A stretch of DNA of 11,816 nt, taken from Fimbriimonadaceae bacterium. GTDB lineage: Bacteria; Armatimonadota; Fimbriimonadia; Fimbriimonadales; Fimbriimonadaceae. Positions 6,840 through 11,816 of this stretch are shown in pieces. The stretch is from NCBI GenBank assembly GCA_019454665.1, contig JACFNW010000026.1, positions 1 to 11,816 of the forward strand. The letters are read 5' to 3'. A model generated the notes under the pieces. It ran no database searches, was not told the origin of the DNA, and worked only from the letters and a program-made list of their open reading frames with translations. The position numbers and the translations under genes were made by a program. Each line of letters opens with the position of its first letter. Position 1 is the first letter of the stretch.

Positions 6840-8168
6840 ATGGACAACGAAGTACGCGAAGTCTCCCGACGCACGCTCATCCGCGGCGCTGCGGCCGGCA
6901 TTTCGATGGCGACCCTCCCCAACTGGTTCGTGCGCGAAGCCCGAGCCGCAGAAGCGGAGGCGGAACTGCTCAGGCCCCGGCGCATCGGGCCGAACGACAC
7001 GATCCACATCGGCGTCATCGGTCCGGGCGGTCCCAAGGGCGGGTTCCAACAGGGGCTCGGGGTCACGCGCTGGCTCGCGAGCAAGCAAGGCGTCAAGGTC
7101 GTCGCCGTCTGCGACGTGGACGAAGCCCACCGCCAGAACGCCGCCCGCGTGCTGAACGTCGCCGCAGACGGCGTCTACCGCGACTACCGCAAGATGCTGC
7201 GGCACAAAGACCTCGACGCCGTCGTGATCGGCACCCCCGACCACTGGCACGCCCAAATCTCGGTGGACGCGATGGTCGCGGGCAAGGACGTGTACTGCGA
7301 AAAGCCCCTGACGCTCGGCGTTGCCGAGGGCCGCGAAATCGCCGACACGGCCAAGCGGCTCGGACGCATCTTCCAGACGGGAAGCCAACAGCGCTCGGAC
7401 GGACGGTTCCGCTTGGCGGTCCAAGTCGCGCGCAGCGGCAGGCTCGGACGCCTGACCAAGATCATCACCCACCTCCCGACCGGACCCACGGGCGGCCCCT
7501 TCGCCTCGAAACCCGTCCCCGAGGGGCTCGACTGGAACATGTGGCTCGGCCCGGCACCCGTGACCGAATACGTCCAAGAGCGGTGCCACGGCAACTTCCG
7601 CTGGTGGCTCGAGTATTCGGGCGGCATGCTCACGGACTGGGGCGCCCACCACAACGACATCGCGCAATGGGCGATGGACATGGACGGCAGCGGACCCATC
7701 TCGGTTCAGGGCACGGGCAAAGTCCCCTCCGGCACGGGCTCGGGCTACTACAGCACGTTCCCCGAGTTCGACGTCGAGTACCTGTATCCCAACGGCGTCG
7801 TGCTTCACTGCACGAACCAGGGCGAAAACGGACTCGAAATCCACGGCGAAGAAGGTTGGGTGTTCGTGAGCCGGGGCCGCATCGGCGCCTCGGATCCGAA
7901 ACTGCTCGAAACGCCCGTCCCGGATTCCGACAAGGTCTACGCCTCGAACGACCACGCCCAGAACTTCCTCGACGGCATCCGCACGCGCAAAGCCTGTATC
8001 TGCAACGCCGAAGTCGGCCATCGGTCGGTGAGCGTTTGCCATCTGGCCAACATCTCGCTGCGGCTCGGCGGGCGCAGGCTGCGCTGGGACCCGGTGGACG
8101 AGAAGTTCGTCGGCGACCCCGAAGCCAACCTGATGCTCCTCCGCCCCCATCGCGACTGGGAGGGATAG
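6840..8168 (+). CDS. Tat-exported Gfo/Idh/MocA family NAD(P)-dependent oxidoreductase
   Basis: 442 residues. The N-terminus has a twin-arginine signal, SRRTLIRG at 9-16, then a mild hydrophobic stretch and an ARA|A cleavage site near 36. Tat export fits an enzyme that folds around its nicotinamide cofactor before secretion, as in glucose-fructose oxidoreductase. The Rossmann domain begins IHIGVIGPGGPKG (55-67) and the family motif CEKPLTLGVAEG (153-164) contains E154-K155-P156. The C-terminal barrel domain has GGMLTDWGAHHNDIAQWAM (261-279), typical of the planctomycete-like exported branch, with candidate catalytic residues around H270/H271. Substrate is probably a sugar or cyclitol, but this is not decided. 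The ATG at 6840 is chosen because it puts the Tat motif at residue 10. A GTG at 6774 would add 22 residues and cannot be excluded. It converges on the GyrI-like gene with a 17-bp gap. Confidence 0.88.
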   Translation: MDNEVREVSRRTLIRGAAAGISMATLPNWFVREARAAEAEAELLRPRRIGPNDTIHIGVIGPGGPKGGFQQGLGVTRWLASKQGVKVVAVCDVDEAHRQNAARVLNVAADGVYRDYRKMLRHKDLDAVVIGTPDHWHAQISVDAMVAGKDVYCEKPLTLGVAEGREIADTAKRLGRIFQTGSQQRSDGRFRLAVQVARSGRLGRLTKIITHLPTGPTGGPFASKPVPEGLDWNMWLGPAPVTEYVQERCHGNFRWWLEYSGGMLTDWGAHHNDIAQWAMDMDGSGPISVQGTGKVPSGTGSGYYSTFPEFDVEYLYPNGVVLHCTNQGENGLEIHGEEGWVFVSRGRIGASDPKLLETPVPDSDKVYASNDHAQNFLDGIRTRKACICNAEVGHRSVSVCHLANISLRLGGRRLRWDPVDEKFVGDPEANLMLLRPHRDWEG

Positions 8169-8185
8169 TTGCGGGCTGGGTTCGG

Positions 8186-8671
8186 CTATCGCACCTTGAT
8201 CGCCAGTTCGACCTGCCAGGCCGACTTGCGGTGCTCGAGGCGGTAATCGGTCAGGTACGCCTCGTATCGGCAGGCGATCGCGTCGCCTTGCGGGGTGGTC
8301 TGGCAGTCGAGCGGGATGCCGTTTTCGCGGATCCAGCCGATGAGCGCCTTGTTGCCGCGCAGGGCGTAGCGGGAGTAGACGAGGTTGGCGTAGTCGCCTG
8401 CGGGGAGCGTGCCCGGCCTGACTCTATCGTCGCCGGGTGTTGGCTCGCGGACGACGAAGCCCACCTCGATGTCCATCTCGGCTTCCATGTGGACGACGTG
8501 GTAGCGGAGGAAGAAGGGACCCTGGTCGGCGAGTTGGTGCGCGTTGACCCACTGGCGCAGCTCTTTGAGGAGTTGGTCCACGACGGCGAACATGCCCTTG
8601 AAAGGGGTTCGGACCCGGATGCCGACGGTCTGCCGCTCGGGCCGGTGTGCGATGGTGGGTTCAGTGATCAT
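8186..8671 (-). CDS. Stand-alone GyrI-like / AraC effector-binding domain protein
   Basis: 161 residues, made almost entirely of the small-molecule binding fold found at the C-terminus of AraC/MerR-type regulators and in GyrI (SbmC). Recognisable pieces are the opening strand RQTVGIRV (13-20), FRYHVV-like FLRYHVVHMEAEMDIEVGFVV (54-74), and LPAGDYANLVY (89-99). A helix then leads into IGWIRENGI (111-119), and CRYEAYLTDY (134-143) carries the conserved glutamate region. No helix-turn-helix is present. Members bind hydrophobic or cationic drugs, inhibit gyrase, or hydrolyse small molecules; the role here is unknown. AAGG lies five bases before the ATG (minus strand), a weak Shine-Dalgarno that most neighbours lack. 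It lies 51 bp downstream of the OLD-type ATPase on the same strand, so co-transcription is possible. Third-position GC (about 84% over the first 57 codons) is nearer to the host genes than to the ATPase. Confidence 0.82.
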   Translation of the reverse strand: MITEPTIAHRPERQTVGIRVRTPFKGMFAVVDQLLKELRQWVNAHQLADQGPFFLRYHVVHMEAEMDIEVGFVVREPTPGDDRVRPGTLPAGDYANLVYSRYALRGNKALIGWIRENGIPLDCQTTPQGDAIACRYEAYLTDYRLEHRKSAWQVELAIKVR

Positions 8672-8722
8672 GCTACCTTGAGTTCTCTGTTTGGAGGCGG
8701 GTCCCTCGCTTGGGTTGCCGTT

Positions 8723-10441
8723 TCACGATGCTCCGCGCGGTCTCGCAGCATCAGCGACCTCCACGATGTCGTCGAGCGCTTCCCCGATCTCGGAAGAAAT
8801 CGCCGCCACCGGTACAAAAGCTGCCAGCGCGTGAAAATCGGTCTTGCGGATCAGATCGGGCAGGTTCAATGAACGGAAGAAGCGACTGAACAGCGGCTCG
8901 AGGAATTCGTCGCTCACCTTGAGGTGGTCACCCCAGGGTTCTTTACCAAGTGTCTGCAGTGCGCTTTCGACCTCCTCGATTGCCTCATTCATGGCGCTGC
9001 GCCACTCCTCACCGAAGATTTCCCCTTGCTGTTTGCGCCCCAGATCCTCTGCATAGGCGAGCAGGGTCTCCTTTTGGCAAAGGTAGTTCTCTAGCTCGCG
9101 CCTCTCCCACATCCGTTGCACGAGAAGCGGGTCTTCTGGAATGGCCCTATCCAGCCGGTCGTAGATGGCGATGCCGACGATGTCGGATTTCGCTTCGCGT
9201 AGAGCGTGAAAATGCTTCTGCGCCTCGCGGGGTTGGTTCGCAACATAGTGCACGAACGGCCGCTCGAGGTGTTGTTGCGCCGGATGATCCAGGGCGCGTG
9301 CGAACGCGCGCAATATGGCGAGGTCGGTCGAGCCCTCGAGGTACAGCACCCAGCCGGTCTCCTCAGCGAGGTAGTAGTGCTCGAAACCGAAGTCGCGCAA
9401 AGCCTTAAGCAGCTGGCTTCCTTGGTCATCGATCCGGTGCGGAGATCCAACGAAAGCGATCACGATATCGCGACCGGCTGCCTCGTTGAGGACCACCTCC
9501 GAGTGGCTGGCAGCAATGATCTGGCTGCCCGTGTGGGCGGCCTCGTCGGCAAGCACTTGATAAATCTGCCGTTGCCGCAAGATCTCCAGGTGCGCGTCGG
9601 GCTCGTCCAAAAGCAACACCGAGCCGGGATTGACGGCCATGTGGGCGAGAAGGAGCAAGGTCTGCTGCTGGCCGCGCCCGCTCGCCGACAAATCGAGTGT
9701 GACCCCTTCGCGTGTGCGGTAGTCCATGAGGACCTCGCCCCGCTCTTTGATGTAACGCGGTTCGTTGAGCCTCGCGCCGAACAGCTCATGTATTCGTTCG
9801 ACGATCCGTTGCCACTTCTGGACCCCGTTCTCCGTCAGCAATACTTGCCAACACATGTTGCGCAACACTTCCGCCGTGCGCCCTTCGCCGATCCGCACAT
9901 TGATGGTTCCGAGCTCCAAGCGGTCTTCGCGGGGCGACAAGCCGGACATCGGCGGAAGGTAGGCCAATCGGAGCCCGGCCAGGTGCGACGGCACTTCCCG
10001 TCGCTTGCCGTCCCCAGCGTGCTGCGGTCGGCAGTAGAAGGACTCTTCGTTAGCGTAATCGAACTCCAACGCACAGGTCCAGGCGCTCCCATGGTCCACT
10101 CCCTCGGCCGCAATCTTGATGAGCACATTCTGGGTGCGGGTTTTGCCGTCCGCCCGGCTACCCTCGCGAACGTGCAGGTCGTGCCAGAGCAGATTGGCTA
10201 CTGGAACGGGTACGGCGATGAGGTCGCGTCGGTTGATGGTCACACCCGGCCGTTTTTCGGGCACCACACCGCCGCCGCGCTTCTCCAACCAACGCTTCGT
10301 CCCGACATCCCACAAAGCGAGCGCCTGCAGAGCCGAGGTCTTGCCAGCGTTGTTCGGGCCAATGAACACGACACGATCACCGAGCTCGATCTCAACGTCG
10401 TTGAAAAGCTTAAAGTTGCGGATGGTGAGCCTGGTCAGCAT
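8723..10441 (-). CDS. OLD-type AAA ATPase with C-terminal Toprim-like nuclease domain
   Basis: 572 residues in two parts. The ABC/SMC-like ATPase spans about 1-345: start LTIRNFKLFNDVEIEL, Walker A GPNNAGKT (28-35), signature-like SASGRGQQQ (252-260), Walker B VLLLDEPDAHLE (275-286) with D279/E280, and H-loop ASHSE with H313. From about 362 comes a Toprim-like domain: VLYLEGSTDLAIL (365-377) with E369 and D373, then IAIYDRLDR (424-432) with D428 and D431, then RRELENYL (447-454). This order is that of OLD (overcoming lysogenization defect) family nucleases, several of which defend against phage (P2 Old, GajA of Gabija). No UvrD-like GajB partner is next to it, so single-gene OLD is the better match. 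An in-frame TGA four codons upstream leaves 10441 as the only ATG start. Third-position GC is about 75% over the first 95 codons, against about 93% in gatB, pointing to horizontal acquisition. Confidence 0.85.
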   Translation of the reverse strand: MLTRLTIRNFKLFNDVEIELGDRVVFIGPNNAGKTSALQALALWDVGTKRWLEKRGGGVVPEKRPGVTINRRDLIAVPVPVANLLWHDLHVREGSRADGKTRTQNVLIKIAAEGVDHGSAWTCALEFDYANEESFYCRPQHAGDGKRREVPSHLAGLRLAYLPPMSGLSPREDRLELGTINVRIGEGRTAEVLRNMCWQVLLTENGVQKWQRIVERIHELFGARLNEPRYIKERGEVLMDYRTREGVTLDLSASGRGQQQTLLLLAHMAVNPGSVLLLDEPDAHLEILRQRQIYQVLADEAAHTGSQIIAASHSEVVLNEAAGRDIVIAFVGSPHRIDDQGSQLLKALRDFGFEHYYLAEETGWVLYLEGSTDLAILRAFARALDHPAQQHLERPFVHYVANQPREAQKHFHALREAKSDIVGIAIYDRLDRAIPEDPLLVQRMWERRELENYLCQKETLLAYAEDLGRKQQGEIFGEEWRSAMNEAIEEVESALQTLGKEPWGDHLKVSDEFLEPLFSRFFRSLNLPDLIRKTDFHALAAFVPVAAISSEIGEALDDIVEVADAARPRGAS

Positions 10442-10656
10442 GATGTCATGTCAGCCCAATCTCCTTCAGGCTCGATGCCCAAGTCGTCATGACGCTCGTG
10501 AGTGCGACACCCCTCCGGTGGGCCCGCTCCCAAGAGCAGCTTCGCTGTGCCGGCAACAGTCGTGACCGAGAGGCTGACTTCCAGAATACCGCCAGATTCC
10601 ACACGCGGCCACGCAGTCCTGCTCGCCAATCCACCAGCCCCCCAACCCTGCCACAA
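10435..10656 (-). CDS. Possible small ORF leading into the OLD-type ATPase
   Basis: A 73-codon frame whose TGA (10437-10435) overlaps the ATPase start in ATGCTGA, a layout typical of translational coupling. It could also begin at a GTG some 18 codons in (VESGG...). The predicted product has a beta-type stretch, [22 protein letters not shown], and an acidic tail ending DWADMTSC, with no family I recognise. Third-position GC of the last 55 codons is about 62%, unlike the host genes. AAGGAG (minus strand, 10466-10461) lies inside it. It may be a real partner, the remnant of a lost gene, or chance. Confidence 0.3.
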   Translation of the reverse strand: MWQGWGAGGLASRTAWPRVESGGILEVSLSVTTVAGTAKLLLGAGPPEGCRTHERHDDLGIEPEGDWADMTSC

Positions 10657-10663
10657 TCAGGCC
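10442..10663. other. Divergent gap between OLD-type ATPase and kbl
   Basis: 222 bp, the longest stretch without a firm gene. It holds the possible small ORF just described and, at its right end, the kbl -10 box. I see no tRNA, direct repeat or terminator in it. It is a likely site for the ATPase promoter, but no TATAAT-like box near the ATPase start stands out. Confidence 0.5.
10652..10657 (+). promoter_or_regulatory. -10 box of the alpha-oxoamine synthase gene (leaderless)
   Basis: CACAAT lies six bases before the ATG at 10664, the same spacing as at the cupin and secreted-protein genes, and there is no Shine-Dalgarno. The hexamer matches TATAAT at only four of six positions, so support comes mainly from its position. 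Confidence 0.4.

Positions 10664-11816
<1,153 letters not shown>

Noticed and set aside
8164..8190. GATAG/CTATC inverted repeat between the convergent oxidoreductase and GyrI-like stops
   Set aside because: A five-bp stem with a 17-base loop and no T-run. It is explained by the two TAG stop codons facing each other.
6356..8872. A very long plus-strand open frame (838 codons) crossing the flavoprotein, oxidoreductase and GyrI-like genes
   Set aside because: Its product is extremely Arg/Pro-rich and has no family motif, while the genes it crosses have clear conserved motifs in other frames or on the other strand. It is a side effect of GC-rich codon use.
8723..10441. Gabija system (GajA plus GajB)
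   Set aside because: The ATPase is GajA-like in layout, but the adjacent same-strand gene is a GyrI-like domain and no UvrD-type helicase is in the window.

Overview
This is a GC-rich, gene-dense bacterial chromosomal window with very short intergenic gaps and mostly housekeeping genes. Several features point to a free-living bacterium from a poorly sampled phylum. GatB implies an indirect Gln/Asn-tRNA amidation pathway. There is a Tat-exported Gfo/Idh/MocA oxidoreductase of the kind abundant in Planctomycetota, Verrucomicrobiota and Armatimonadota. Most starts lack a Shine-Dalgarno and instead have a -10-like hexamer directly in front of them. My best guess is Armatimonadota (Fimbriimonadia-like), but this is inferred from style and not from a marker gene.

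Layout, left to right. A secreted protein of unknown function (minus, cut by the left edge) diverges from a class I aminotransferase (GTG start) that is fused by an ATGA stop/start overlap to RNase III (rnc). Convergent to rnc is a small cupin, which diverges from gatB through a 35-bp gap holding two back-to-back -10 boxes and a perfect inverted repeat. gatB overlaps (ATGA) a small TPR protein and is followed by pyrE, which appears to have its own promoter. pyrE converges on a geranylgeranyl-reductase-type flavoprotein, and the two genes share a CTAG at their stops. The flavoprotein diverges from the Tat-exported oxidoreductase. After that come, on the minus strand, a stand-alone GyrI-like ligand-binding protein and a 572-residue OLD-type AAA ATPase with a Toprim-like C-terminus. 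Finally, on the plus strand, comes an alpha-oxoamine synthase (kbl/bioF family) cut by the right edge.

The housekeeping genes have about 92-93% GC at third codon positions in the stretches I counted by hand (start of gatB, start of kbl). The OLD-type ATPase drops to about 75%, and the 222 bp upstream of it looks equally different. This gene is therefore the most likely accessory, horizontally acquired element, and as an OLD-like nuclease/ATPase it is a candidate single-gene anti-phage system. The other signal of interest is regulatory. At six genes a -10-like hexamer sits 5-9 nt from the start codon, suggesting leaderless or near-leaderless mRNAs as the default here. I saw no tRNA, rRNA, CRISPR array, insertion sequence or convincing intrinsic terminator. 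No gene-free stretch exceeds 300 bases; the longest is 10442-10663.
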